A stretch of DNA of 64,000 bases, from positions 310,001 to 374,000 of the forward strand of contig JAUIHT010000004.1 of assembly GCA_030432235.1 (NCBI GenBank), given 5' to 3'. The number at the start of each line of letters is the position of its first letter. The stretch's first letter is position 1. Below are positions 27,806 through 35,532 of this stretch, one piece after another. The notes under the pieces were generated by a model. That model was not told the origin of the DNA, made no database searches, and saw nothing but the letters and a program-made list of their open reading frames with translations. Source of the stretch: Verrucomicrobiia bacterium. GTDB taxonomy: Bacteria; Verrucomicrobiota; Verrucomicrobiia; Opitutales; Cerasicoccaceae. The position numbers were made by a program, and so were the translations under genes.

Positions 27806-28020
27806 TGCTACACACCGACCCCACCGCTTGCTACACTAAAACCTGTTGTTCGGCTCCGATTAGGGAGCTAAGTCATTGATTTTTTTGCGACTGCGTAAAA
27901 TGCACAGAATCCGCCTCCGGGCACCATTCGCAGATAAAATCCCTAAAATACAATGACTTAGCAATTCCTTTGGTTGGGTAAGCTCGAACCTGCTACACAA
28001 AAGGGTTAATTTTGCTACAC
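27806..28020. repeat. Paired TGCTACAC repeats flanking a 12-bp inverted repeat (att/ori-like)
   Basis: This is the 311-bp gap between the 905-aa gene and the integrase gene. TGCTACAC occurs at 27806-27813, 27829-27836, 27991-27998 and 28013-28020: two pairs with 22-23-bp spacing, about 185 bp apart. Between them GCTAAGTCATTG (27867-27878) and its exact complement CAATGACTTAGC (27951-27962) form an inverted repeat with a 72-bp loop. This resembles arm-site pairs around an att region of the adjacent integrase, or an origin with iterons. Confidence 0.65.
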
Positions 28021-28033
28021 AGGGAGAATCGTC

Positions 28034-29644
28034 ATGCGGCTCAATACCTACGTCTCGAAAAGAAAAAGCGGGTACATCTATAGACAACGCGTGCCAGCCT
28101 CAATAAAAGCGGTGCTCGGCCAAGGCGAGTTCGTGGTTTCACTTAGAACCCAGAGCGCACAGGCCGCAAATAGACGAGCATTCAAGGTGATGGCGTCGGT
28201 AAACCAGCTAGTCGAAAATGTATATTGGGTTATGGAGCAATTCAGCCACGAAGAGGCAAAAGCACTCGCAGAAAACTGGAAAAAGCAGGCCCTGAATCAG
28301 GATTTTGAAAACCGCCTAGCGGGAACACCGACTCCTGTCGATGACTCGATAGATGACCTTAAAGCTACACTCGTCAGGATGGATTTTACCTCGAAGCGTA
28401 AGTGGATTACAGATGCCGCTCAAAGAAGCGCCCCCTTCCTTAAACCAGACAGCCAGCCATGGCGAAGAGCAGGATACTATCTTCTGCAATCAAAAATCGA
28501 ATATCTGCGAGAGTTGGAAGAACGATCCCGGCAACCGCAAGCACCCATGCAATTTTATCCCGTCGAGCCTATTGCAAGTCACGATTGCGCAAGCAAACCA
28601 GTAGAATTAAACAAACCCCGCTTATCGGATATGCTGTCGGGATGGGAAAAAGACGGACGACGCCCACAGGCTACCCTGATGGACTGGCGAACTGCTATCC
28701 GCCGTTTCATTGAGCTTAAAGGTGACTTGCATGTAGACCAAATAATTAAAGCCGATGTCCGGGATTACAAAAGCGCATTGATGAAGTTGCCGCGAAGAAT
28801 TCACGGGTCGGATAGAAGACTTCCCCTTCCGAAGCTTGTGGATAAATTCAGCAACAAGGAAGTTGCTAGACTCCACCCGAAAACAATCAATACCCAGATT
28901 GCTGCTCTCCGCTCAGTCTTAAACTGGGGTATCAAGAATGGTTATCTTGATAAAAATCCAGCCGACGGCATCTCAGTGCCAATGCCCAAAGTTCCAAGCC
29001 AGGCACGTATCCCCTACTCTAACGAAGACCTCCAGTTGATATTTGAACAATCTCCAATCTATACCAAAAACGAACGGCCTACCGCAGGTGCGGGGGAAGC
29101 AAGTTACTGGATTCCTTTATTCGCCTTATACACGGGGGCAAGACTGGAAGAACTCGGACAACTTCTGATTGGCGATGTGCGCTGTGAAGAGAATATTTGG
29201 TATCTGGATTTGAATACAGATGGCGCAAATAAAACCCTCAAAACTGCTAGCAGTCCTCGCCGCATCCCACTACATCAAAAACTGATTGAGACGGGATTTC
29301 TCAAATATCGAGATCATATCTTGCGCATGAAGCATACGCATCTCTTTCCAAGACTCCAACATGACAAAGAGAAGTGCACACGTATGTACTCAAAATGGGT
29401 AAATGGCTATTTTCGGCGAGTCTGCGGCATCACCGACTCACGAAAGGTCTTCCACAGCTTCCGTCATACCTTCAAGGACGCCTGTCGCGATGCTGGAATT
29501 GCTCGTGACATCCACGACGCCCTCACGGGCCACGCTGACTCCGCCGTCAGCTCACGCTACGGCTTGGGATTCAGCCTCAAGGTACTGAATGAGGAAGTTC
29601 AAAAAATTGGCTATTCGATAAAGATAACACAGTGGCACCAGTAG
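28034..29644 (+). CDS. Tyrosine site-specific integrase (536 aa)
   Basis: A large phage-type integrase with an N-terminal DUF6538-like DNA-binding domain (RLNTYVSKRKSGYIYRQRVP). A SAM-like core-binding domain follows, and then the catalytic domain: ALYTGARLEELGQLLIGDV with catalytic Arg, FHSFRHTFKDACRDAGI with the H-x-x-R box (RHTF in place of HxLR), and LTGHADSAVSSRYGLG with the His and nucleophile Tyr near residue 517. The ATG at 28034 lies 5 bp after the AGGGAGAATCGTC ribosome-binding region. Directly upstream are paired repeats that could be its own att arms. The long 536-aa form is typical of integrases on ICE/IME-like elements. Confidence 0.93.
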   Translation: MRLNTYVSKRKSGYIYRQRVPASIKAVLGQGEFVVSLRTQSAQAANRRAFKVMASVNQLVENVYWVMEQFSHEEAKALAENWKKQALNQDFENRLAGTPTPVDDSIDDLKATLVRMDFTSKRKWITDAAQRSAPFLKPDSQPWRRAGYYLLQSKIEYLRELEERSRQPQAPMQFYPVEPIASHDCASKPVELNKPRLSDMLSGWEKDGRRPQATLMDWRTAIRRFIELKGDLHVDQIIKADVRDYKSALMKLPRRIHGSDRRLPLPKLVDKFSNKEVARLHPKTINTQIAALRSVLNWGIKNGYLDKNPADGISVPMPKVPSQARIPYSNEDLQLIFEQSPIYTKNERPTAGAGEASYWIPLFALYTGARLEELGQLLIGDVRCEENIWYLDLNTDGANKTLKTASSPRRIPLHQKLIETGFLKYRDHILRMKHTHLFPRLQHDKEKCTRMYSKWVNGYFRRVCGITDSRKVFHSFRHTFKDACRDAGIARDIHDALTGHADSAVSSRYGLGFSLKVLNEEVQKIGYSIKITQWHQ

Positions 29645-29848
29645 TCTTCACTAAGGGGGGCCCTCCCCTGGCGCAGTGCAAGGGTTTCCCCTGTCTTCCG
29701 CGCAGGCTTGTGCAGACCGGGTGATTCCCCTCCCTTGCGCTTTGCCTCCCCCGTTCTCGCCGAAGAGCAGGGTTCGCAGCGGCGACCCCCTTCCTGACTG
29801 AAGGAAGGAAAGCCGGACTAAGAACTCACAACCGAAAGCGAGGACACA

Positions 29849-30724
29849 ATGAAACAATCAGCGTATGAAAAAGTCACCGAGCGCATTTTGGCGCTCATGG
29901 AGCAGGGCGTTTGCCCTTGGCGCAGGCCATGGAACGTATCCGGACTGCGTCCGCACAACTTTGCCACCGGGCATCATTACCGAGGTATCAATCTATTTTT
30001 GCTTAGTGCGATGGCCTATGAGCAGCCTTGTTTTTTGACCTTCAAGCAAGCCAAGGAGATGGGCGGAGCCATCCGCAAGGGCGAGAAGGGCCTGCCCGTG
30101 GTTTACTGGGGCAAACTGGAAATCGAAGACGAAGCCAATACATACGAGGAGAAGCGCCAGATCGCTTTCCTCAAAAGCTTTACCGTCTTTAATGCGAGCC
30201 AGATTGACGGCATCGAATTCCCCAAGCCTGAACAGCCCGATCCTTTGGATTTTCAGCCGATTGAAAAGGCCGAGCAAATCGTAAACGGCTGGAAAGATGG
30301 ACCCTGCATTGAACATGGAGGCGATCTGGCGTGCTATTGCACCTTGACCGACACCATCCGTATGCCCGGGAGGGAGCGTTTCAGCTCCGAGGAGGAATAT
30401 TACTCCACCCTTTTCCACGAGCAGGGGCATGCGACAGGACACCAGAGGCGCTTGAACCGCAGTATGAGCGGCGGGTATGGCTCCACAGCCTACGGCAAAG
30501 AGGAACTAGTTGCTGAGATGACTTCCGCCTTTCTATGCGCGGAATGCGGCATCGACAACTCGGTCATTGAAAACCAGACGGCCTATTTAGATGGCTGGAT
30601 TCACACCATTCGCTCGGATGCACGCTTGCTGGTAACCGCTTCGGCTCAAGCCAACAAAGCTGCCGGAATAATCCTTGGTAGAGAAGCACTGGCCAGCGAG
30701 GCAACGCAACAAGCGGCGGCTTGA
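29849..30724 (+). CDS. ardC: ArdC family antirestriction/ssDNA-binding zinc protease-like protein
   Basis: A 291-aa ArdC homologue. The N-terminal ssDNA-binding domain is present (YEKVTERILALMEQGVCPWR, then NFATGHHYRGINLFLL). The C-terminal zincin-like (polyvalent MPTase) domain has the H-E-x-x-H box at residues 190-194 (STLFHEQGHATGH) and a downstream E near 'YGKEELVAEMTSAFLCAE'. ArdC shields incoming conjugative DNA from restriction. Its position in the transfer region fits this role. The 204-bp upstream gap contains several GC-rich hairpins. A Rho-independent terminator follows at 30739. Confidence 0.9.
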   Translation: MKQSAYEKVTERILALMEQGVCPWRRPWNVSGLRPHNFATGHHYRGINLFLLSAMAYEQPCFLTFKQAKEMGGAIRKGEKGLPVVYWGKLEIEDEANTYEEKRQIAFLKSFTVFNASQIDGIEFPKPEQPDPLDFQPIEKAEQIVNGWKDGPCIEHGGDLACYCTLTDTIRMPGRERFSSEEEYYSTLFHEQGHATGHQRRLNRSMSGGYGSTAYGKEELVAEMTSAFLCAECGIDNSVIENQTAYLDGWIHTIRSDARLLVTASAQANKAAGIILGREALASEATQQAAA

Positions 30725-30738
30725 TACGTAAAAAACTG

Positions 30739-30768
30739 AGCGCCCGGCTAACCGGCCGGGCGCTTTTC
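30739..30768 (+). terminator. Rho-independent terminator after ardC
   Basis: A perfect 10-bp stem (AGCGCCCGGC with GCCGGGCGCT) with the loop TAACCG is followed by TTTT, 15 bp after the ardC stop. Confidence 0.85.
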
Positions 30769-30850
30769 GCATACGCGAGTGTGAGCAGGTTTATCCTGCC
30801 AGCGAGCCATGCTATGCAGCCAGCTTTTAACATTAGCGAAGGAGAACCAT

Positions 30851-31837
30851 GTGCTACCGAACGAAAGTAATTTATCAAGAAAAGATGAGGAGCGCCGTCA
30901 ATTCATGGCGGTCTTGCGAGAGCGCATCTTAAAAGAGAAGGACTGGCCTCGAAAGCCGGACCGCAATTTTCGTATGAATGAGCTGCCGCCTCCTGGCTGG
31001 CTGCTGCCTACACTCATCGAGTGCGAATCTGCCTGTTGGGGCCGCTGGGATCACTGGGCAGGCCTAGCGGGCGGTAAAAATGCTGGAGAGGAAATAATTC
31101 CACGCATCGAATTCGACCCCGACAGGAACAACCCCGCCCGCAGGATGCATGAAAACGCGCTGGATTCCATCAGTGGAGCCGGCTGGCGCGGATGGGGGAG
31201 TTGGGAAAACTTCAATTATTACCTGGACTGGCTTCTTTATGCTTTTGGCCATCAAGGCCAAAAAGAAGCCCCGAGCGAACCCGAGTCAGGAGCTTTTGCT
31301 CGGCTCTACCAGACCTTCTGTCTGGAAGCCATGCTCGCCTGGCCCGCCGACATCCTTGGCGACCTGTTGGCCGACAACGCACACGGCAGAGCGCGGGGTT
31401 TCTATCCAACACCCCATTCCGTCTCTGAAATGATGGCGCGAATGCTGATGGACGGCGAGGACTGCCGTATGAAAACAGTCTGTGACCCTTGCCTAGGCAC
31501 CGGGCGGTTGCTTTTGCATGCCAGTAACTATTCTTACCGTCTCTATGGGCAAGATATAGATTCGACTGTCATCCGTGTCGCCCTGGTCAATGGCTATTGC
31601 TTTGCTCCATGGCTGGTCAGGCCACTCTTTGAAGACTCACGGCAAAGTAGTGCCACGATGTCCGATGCCATGACTACTCAGGCCAATACGCCCCAGTCCC
31701 AAGAGTATCTGAACAACACCGAGCACGATACCGACCAGCAATACCGCTTCGAGCCCATCAAGAAACGTCGCCGTAAGGATGAACCGGAGATTGCCCAGGG
31801 TCTTCTCTTCGGGCACCTCAAAGAACGAGGGCATTGA
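30851..31837 (+). CDS. N6-adenine methyltransferase-like protein without motif IV
   Basis: About 328 aa. GFYPTPHSVSEMMARML and CDPCLGTGRLLLHAS (motif I, SAM binding) followed by YGQDIDSTVIRVAL (motif II acidic residue) are the N6-MTase fold. I see no NPPF/DPPY motif IV downstream, and the chain ends soon after with a basic tail KKRRRKDEPE, so catalysis is doubtful. The GTG start at 30851 is preferred because AAGGAG stands 6 nt upstream. An ATG at 30809 is in frame but lacks one. It sits between ardC and a transfer-region gene, where such proteins are often found. It may be a SAM-binding accessory factor. Confidence 0.78.
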   Translation: MLPNESNLSRKDEERRQFMAVLRERILKEKDWPRKPDRNFRMNELPPPGWLLPTLIECESACWGRWDHWAGLAGGKNAGEEIIPRIEFDPDRNNPARRMHENALDSISGAGWRGWGSWENFNYYLDWLLYAFGHQGQKEAPSEPESGAFARLYQTFCLEAMLAWPADILGDLLADNAHGRARGFYPTPHSVSEMMARMLMDGEDCRMKTVCDPCLGTGRLLLHASNYSYRLYGQDIDSTVIRVALVNGYCFAPWLVRPLFEDSRQSSATMSDAMTTQANTPQSQEYLNNTEHDTDQQYRFEPIKKRRRKDEPEIAQGLLFGHLKERGH

Positions 31838-31921
31838 GTACAAGGGTATGCTCGGGGTTTCTGTCCCCGGCATGCATGATTATAAGGGAGGATGAATTCA
31901 CGAACGAAAGGAGCTCCCTTC

Positions 31922-32191
31922 ATGCCAGCCAAGAAAACTACCAAGGCCGCAAACCAATCCAATGACACCACCCCATCCGAAGGCAAAGCCGCCAATGGCA
32001 ACAGCCCGGATTACCTCATCTACCAGAGTGAGCCGCTAGGCGGGGACAAGACCCGGCTGATTCAATTGGGGGCAGCTTGGATGCACCAAAACGGTAATGG
32101 TTTTAACCTCAAGTTGGACTCCACCCCTATCCGTGGCTGGGACGGTAGCCTGGTAGCCTTTCCCTTCCGAGAACGGAACGGACGCGGGTAG
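31922..32191 (+). CDS. Small conjugative-element protein, paralogue-like of 34234 gene
   Basis: An 89-aa protein with a charged disordered start (PAKKTTKAANQSNDTTPSEG) and a compact C-terminal block: RLIQLGAAWMHQNGNGFNLK then LDSTPIRGWDGSLVAFPF. The pattern I/L-G-A-W/F ... G-x-G-F/Y-x-L-x-L-D ... P also occurs in the protein at 34234 (KIGVAFANKEGRGYTVLLDA), so both are probably one small family found on plasmids and integrative elements. The ATG at 31922 has AAAGGAG 8 nt upstream. A terminator follows at 32221. The function is not known. Confidence 0.78.
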   Translation: MPAKKTTKAANQSNDTTPSEGKAANGNSPDYLIYQSEPLGGDKTRLIQLGAAWMHQNGNGFNLKLDSTPIRGWDGSLVAFPFRERNGRG

Positions 32192-32220
32192 TAAATAGTA
32201 TTTCTTGATTCTTTACACTT

Positions 32221-32246
32221 GCCGGGGAATTTCCCCGGCTTTTTTA
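32221..32246 (+). terminator. Rho-independent terminator
   Basis: A 7-bp GC stem (GCCGGGG with CCCCGGC) with the loop AATTT is followed by TTTTTT, 30 bp behind the small protein gene. Confidence 0.85.
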
Positions 32247-32284
32247 TACGAAGAGCCGTATCTACTAATACAACCTTTTCCATC

Positions 32285-33328
32285 ATGCCGAAAAGACCCA
32301 TAGACCGCGACTGGGACGAGGAAGCAAACTCTCGCTGGGCGGACCGCTATGCCCGGTATTTCGAAAGTGCGCCCGGCGGTCAGGACCGTATTGAAAAACA
32401 CATGGTACAGGAGCTTTCCCGACACCTGGGAGAGAAGAATGACAGGGGTCGTCAGGATAAAACGGGCGTAATCGTCGTAGCTGACCAGAAAAAAGCCGAT
32501 GAGATGAATAAAGCGGTTCGCGAGGAGATGAGGGCGAAAGGTGTCCTGTCGAGCGAAGAAAGGACGGTGGAGCGGCTGCAAAGGCTTGATTGGTCCAACG
32601 CGCAAAAATCCAGGCAAGATAACTATGCGGGCAAAGGCAATATACTCCGGGCGCGGTTTCTTGAAGACGTGGGCGATTTTAAGAAAGGAGATGTCTATCC
32701 CATCACCGGGCCAGCACCTAAAGCAGACGGATTAGGCTGGGATGTGCTTGTTGACAAGGGACAGGCTCAAATCGGCGAACTGCCCATAAAAAATCCTGAC
32801 TCTTTCGAAATCTGTTCGCGACAGGAAATTGCGCTCACAAAAGGCGAGCAAGTCCGTGTCACAAAGGACACCGAACACCTCCGGTATACACGCGGCATCC
32901 ATCCCGACAAAGATAAAGATACTTTCGCCTTCAAAGAGAATGAACAGTACCGCATCGATAATTGCGGAGAGCGTGATCTCAAGTTGGGCGCTAAGGAGAT
33001 TTCCAACTCCAATCCGCATTACACCTATGGCTACGCTATTACACCGGAGCAGTTACCGAATTACCGTCTGGATAAAGTAATGGTGGCCGATGACAGAGCA
33101 AAGGAACACCCCAGGCTACAAGCCTACGCGGAAAAATACCCTAAAACAGTCGAGTTTTATCAGGATAAGGAATTGGAGCCCTCGAAAGGGCGCGATTTCA
33201 GTCACCTGGATGCACCCGCCCGTTTCCAGCACTTGCTGCGCGAGCCCAGTGAATCAGAACGACATGCAGGCAGAAAACGTGAGAGGCAACACGAACACGA
33301 GCGCGACGAACCGGAGATGGAGATTTAG
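32285..33328 (+). CDS. TraI-helicase-derived orphan domain protein
   Basis: A 347-aa protein. Its C-terminal half parallels the end of the MobF relaxase-helicase encoded at 35525-38326. TKGEQVRVTKDTEHLRYTRG through ENEQYRIDN matches the relaxase's SKGDTIRLTAAVEIPRG through RGSFYQVTG, and NPHYTYGYAIT matches CPHFTHGYAITADSAQ, the motif V region of the helicase. No Walker A is present, so it is an accessory domain without an ATPase motor. The N-terminal 150 residues (YARYFESAPGGQDRIEKHMV) are not recognised. The ATG at 32285 lies in frame with no clear Shine-Dalgarno. It may compete with or assist relaxase. It ends 4 bp into the converging gene. Confidence 0.7.
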   Translation: MPKRPIDRDWDEEANSRWADRYARYFESAPGGQDRIEKHMVQELSRHLGEKNDRGRQDKTGVIVVADQKKADEMNKAVREEMRAKGVLSSEERTVERLQRLDWSNAQKSRQDNYAGKGNILRARFLEDVGDFKKGDVYPITGPAPKADGLGWDVLVDKGQAQIGELPIKNPDSFEICSRQEIALTKGEQVRVTKDTEHLRYTRGIHPDKDKDTFAFKENEQYRIDNCGERDLKLGAKEISNSNPHYTYGYAITPEQLPNYRLDKVMVADDRAKEHPRLQAYAEKYPKTVEFYQDKELEPSKGRDFSHLDAPARFQHLLREPSESERHAGRKRERQHEHERDEPEMEI

Positions 33329-33885
33329 GCGGCAGGCCTGGCTTCGTCAGTTTCAGAAACAGCATAGCGGGAGTCGGTCTGCATCTCGCTCAGGTTTTCC
33401 GCATAGCGTGCACGGATGTGGCTGGCCAAATCGTGCCCGCCCAATGCCTCCAGCAGGACTGCAGCTTTTTCCTTCAGAACCGGATCCGCCTTGGGGTTAT
33501 GAGTATACTCCAAGCAAAGTTTCTCTGTAATGCTTCCCAGCCCGGCGTATTTGGCGTTGGCCCTGGATGTATAACGAGCGTGGTTAAAGATTGAGGGGCA
33601 CATCGGTGTAAAAAAGCCCGGCTCAAAAGAGAAAGCCGCGCTCATGGCCCACTTTTGAAAATTCGCCTCAGCTCCCAAGACGACGGCCAAAGCGCCCCCC
33701 GCTTCAACTTTCAACAAAGTCTCGCAATTTTGGAAGCTGCCAAACTTGTCGATTTTTGGACTGTCTAAGGACAAATTCCACAAGCGCGCGGTCTGAATCA
33801 TGCAATCCAGCTCCGAATTGATCGCACCCTGTATCACTTGGATGTCCCGCTTCAAGTCAATGGCAATAATGTCTGTGATATCCAT
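33325..33885 (-). CDS. Hypothetical protein with near-consensus promoter
   Basis: A 186-aa cytoplasmic-looking protein of unknown family (DIIAIDLKRDIQVIQGAINS near the start, VLLEALGGHDLASHIRARYA near the end). It is convergent with the TraI-derived gene, overlapping its last 4 bp. A strong sigma-70 promoter lies upstream at 33936-33964, so it is probably well expressed. The N-terminal half resembles a helical bundle and the C-terminal half includes several short helices. No motif suggests an activity. Confidence 0.72.
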   Translation of the reverse strand: MDITDIIAIDLKRDIQVIQGAINSELDCMIQTARLWNLSLDSPKIDKFGSFQNCETLLKVEAGGALAVVLGAEANFQKWAMSAAFSFEPGFFTPMCPSIFNHARYTSRANAKYAGLGSITEKLCLEYTHNPKADPVLKEKAAVLLEALGGHDLASHIRARYAENLSEMQTDSRYAVSETDEARPAA

Positions 33886-34233
33886 ACTGAAGACAATCCT
33901 TGTATACTATGCTTTGTATGTTCGAATGCCAATGTAGTATAGCAGTGCGCTGGCTTGACGTCAATAGACTCGCATCTTTGTACCCTCGCACTGATACATG
34001 TTGTAAGCATATCATATGCTCCTTGGTTCAGGCTGCAACCGCGACCGCTTGGCCTTCCTTTAATAACCTGCCTGGCGCATACCGGGCCTGAGCGCAACCT
34101 GCCAACACGGCTTTCATGGAAACATGAACCTTCCCCGTTTCGGTTGACCCTCACGCCCTCAAGGGCACGCGCCCCATGAGGCAGCATGGAAGGCCCGCGA
34201 TGGTCGCGGACTAACAACACAAAAGGAGACTTT
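33886..34233. other. 348-bp gene-free interval with divergent regulatory signals
   Basis: I see no gene here. The left part holds the promoter for the leftward gene. The right part is GC-rich with short inverted repeats, such as CGCGATGGTCGCG at 34197, and AAAAGGAG as the ribosome site for the rightward gene at 34234. Confidence 0.6.
33936..33964 (-). promoter_or_regulatory. Sigma-70 type promoter for the 186-aa gene
   Basis: On the minus strand TTGACG (33964-33959), a 17-bp spacer and TATACT (33941-33936) are near-consensus -35 and -10 boxes. Transcription would start near 33929, about 45 nt before the ATG at 33885. Confidence 0.75.
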
Positions 34234-34455
34234 ATGACTACGCAAACAACACCTAAAACCGCACCGGACTTCGAGGTGCACGCCGTCACCGAAAAACGCG
34301 GCCAGACACACTGGTTCAAGATTGGGGTGGCTTTCGCCAACAAAGAAGGCCGGGGCTACACCGTCCTCCTGGATGCTCAGCCCATGGGCGACCGCCTGGT
34401 CCTGCTGGAGCCCAAGCCCAAGGCTGACTCGACCGAGGAGCCCATGCCCGTATAA
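34234..34455 (+). CDS. Small conjugative-element protein (73 aa), paralogue-like of 31922 gene
   Basis: A 73-aa protein with an AAAAGGAG ribosome site 6 nt before its ATG. The core HWFKIGVAFANKEGRGYTVL then LDAQPMGDRLVLLEPK shares the arrangement I-G-x-A-F/W ... G-x-G-Y/F ... L-D-x-x-P with the protein at 31922. Such short proteins are common on mobilizable elements of many bacteria, with no known biochemical role. The core folds plausibly as a five-strand sheet. It stands alone between two leftward genes and ends 12 bp before the convergent HTH gene. Confidence 0.78.
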   Translation: MTTQTTPKTAPDFEVHAVTEKRGQTHWFKIGVAFANKEGRGYTVLLDAQPMGDRLVLLEPKPKADSTEEPMPV

Positions 34456-34467
34456 TCGGTTTTCTGT

Positions 34468-35055
34468 CTACTTATCACTGTCGTCAGGCTCCGGTCTGGC
34501 GACCTTTTTGTCCCAAGCGGGCTTCCGATCATGGATCGGGCAGACCCCTGGATATTTTATGGGTTCCTTCCCGCGCAAGAGACGATTAACATTGGCCTCC
34601 TGCACGATTTTTCGGGCCTCGCTGGGTCGGCCATGCAGCCTAAAATGCCTCGCTTTCAAGTCCACAGTAACCGACTCGCCCAGCTCGTCGACAGCGGCCT
34701 GTAGGGGCGGACTGCACTGATCAGACTCGCGCGCTTCCTCCATCATAGCTCGCAGGGCGGCCTCGGCCATGCGCTCCTCTTCATATTCCTTCCGCGTCCA
34801 GGGAAAGCGCATCGGCACTTCTCTTCGAAGGCGGTGGTTACGCCGCCGTGCCCGTTGCAGTTCATAGTATTGGCGGCAGCTTTCCGGTGTAACCGCTCCA
34901 TTGGTACCGGCCTGGATGCGGCGCATCATCTCTGCGCTAGGCAGACGCTGGCCTTTTAAGTAGCGGTGAATGGTATTGCGGCTGGCCGCGCCGATAACTC
35001 TAGCGAAGGCAGCCGGTGAGAGTTGTTCCCTCATCAAATACTGTGCAAGATTCAT
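34468..35055 (-). CDS. HTH (XRE/YdaS-like) regulator with C-terminal extension
   Basis: A 195-aa protein with an N-terminal Cro/XRE-type HTH: LAQYLMREQLSPAAFARVIG then AASRNTIHRYLKGQRLPSAE. The middle is rich in Arg and Glu (RARRRNHRLRREVPMRF, then EYEEERMAEAALRAMMEEAR). A C-terminal segment ends in CPIHDRKPAWDKKV. It lies downstream of the relaxase cluster and is probably its repressor. An imperfect inverted repeat sits just upstream at 35105, where a self-operator would be expected. Confidence 0.82.
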   Translation of the reverse strand: MNLAQYLMREQLSPAAFARVIGAASRNTIHRYLKGQRLPSAEMMRRIQAGTNGAVTPESCRQYYELQRARRRNHRLRREVPMRFPWTRKEYEEERMAEAALRAMMEEARESDQCSPPLQAAVDELGESVTVDLKARHFRLHGRPSEARKIVQEANVNRLLRGKEPIKYPGVCPIHDRKPAWDKKVARPEPDDSDK

Positions 35056-35104
35056 AGGATGAGGTTGTAAGCAAGAGAGAAGTCCTTCGCTATAGTTGTC
35101 TCCG

Positions 35105-35135
35105 ACTTACTTTCCCTCACTGTGGAAAGGTAAGT
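35105..35135. promoter_or_regulatory. Imperfect inverted repeat, candidate operator
   Basis: ACTTACTTTCC and GGAAAGGTAAGT form an inverted repeat with one extra base, separated by CTCACTGT. It lies 49 bp upstream of the HTH gene's start and just behind the previous gene's stop. The lack of a T-run argues against a terminator. Confidence 0.5.
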
Positions 35136-35139
35136 AAAT

Positions 35140-35532
35140 TCAGGCCTTTAACACACGTATGTCTGTTACGCTGACGCTTTCAGTGGAAAAAGTTCCACCA
35201 CTGTTGACCGAGACACTGGCCAATCGCTGAACCGAAAGCAGCCGCGCCAGGACCACGAGATTGGTGCCGTGAATTTCTATTGAGGCAATCAGCGGACAGG
35301 ACCCGTGTAGGACCAACTTCTGCGCATTGGGTAGTTCGATAAGTCCAATTTGGCTGTAGGGATAAGAGGCCTCCGCACCATTCGGCAAACCCAGCACCAA
35401 GCGCAGGGCCACGTTGCCCTCCCCTTCGATTTCTCGGTAGGTTCTCCCGCCCTTGGAGAGTTCCGGCTTGCGCAGGCGCAGCCCGGCAAAGCGCGCTTCT
35501 TCATCGCCCAGTGAGTGACGGCGGCTATTCAT
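35140..35532 (-). CDS. Hypothetical protein translationally coupled to the relaxase
   Basis: A 130-aa protein starting at the ATG at 35532, which overlaps the relaxase's last codons by 8 bp (ATGAATAG), so it is made together with the relaxase. The sequence (SLGDEEARFAGLRLRKPEL, then VALRLVLGLPNGAEASYPYS) appears all-beta and has no motif that I recognise. Co-expression suggests an accessory role in DNA transfer. Other assignments are not supported. Confidence 0.72.
   Translation of the reverse strand: MNSRRHSLGDEEARFAGLRLRKPELSKGGRTYREIEGEGNVALRLVLGLPNGAEASYPYSQIGLIELPNAQKLVLHGSCPLIASIEIHGTNLVVLARLLSVQRLASVSVNSGGTFSTESVSVTDIRVLKA

Noticed and set aside
21316-29663. AAGGGGGCCC after iclR and AAGGGGGGCCC after the 28034 integrase as possible att repeats
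   Set aside because: Ten low-complexity bases are too few and not identical. Flanking bases do not agree.
30849-30932. Short ATG frame overlapping the start of the methyltransferase-like gene
   Set aside because: It ends after 27 codons with no homology. The GTG at 30851 in the other frame fits the ribosome site and the long gene.
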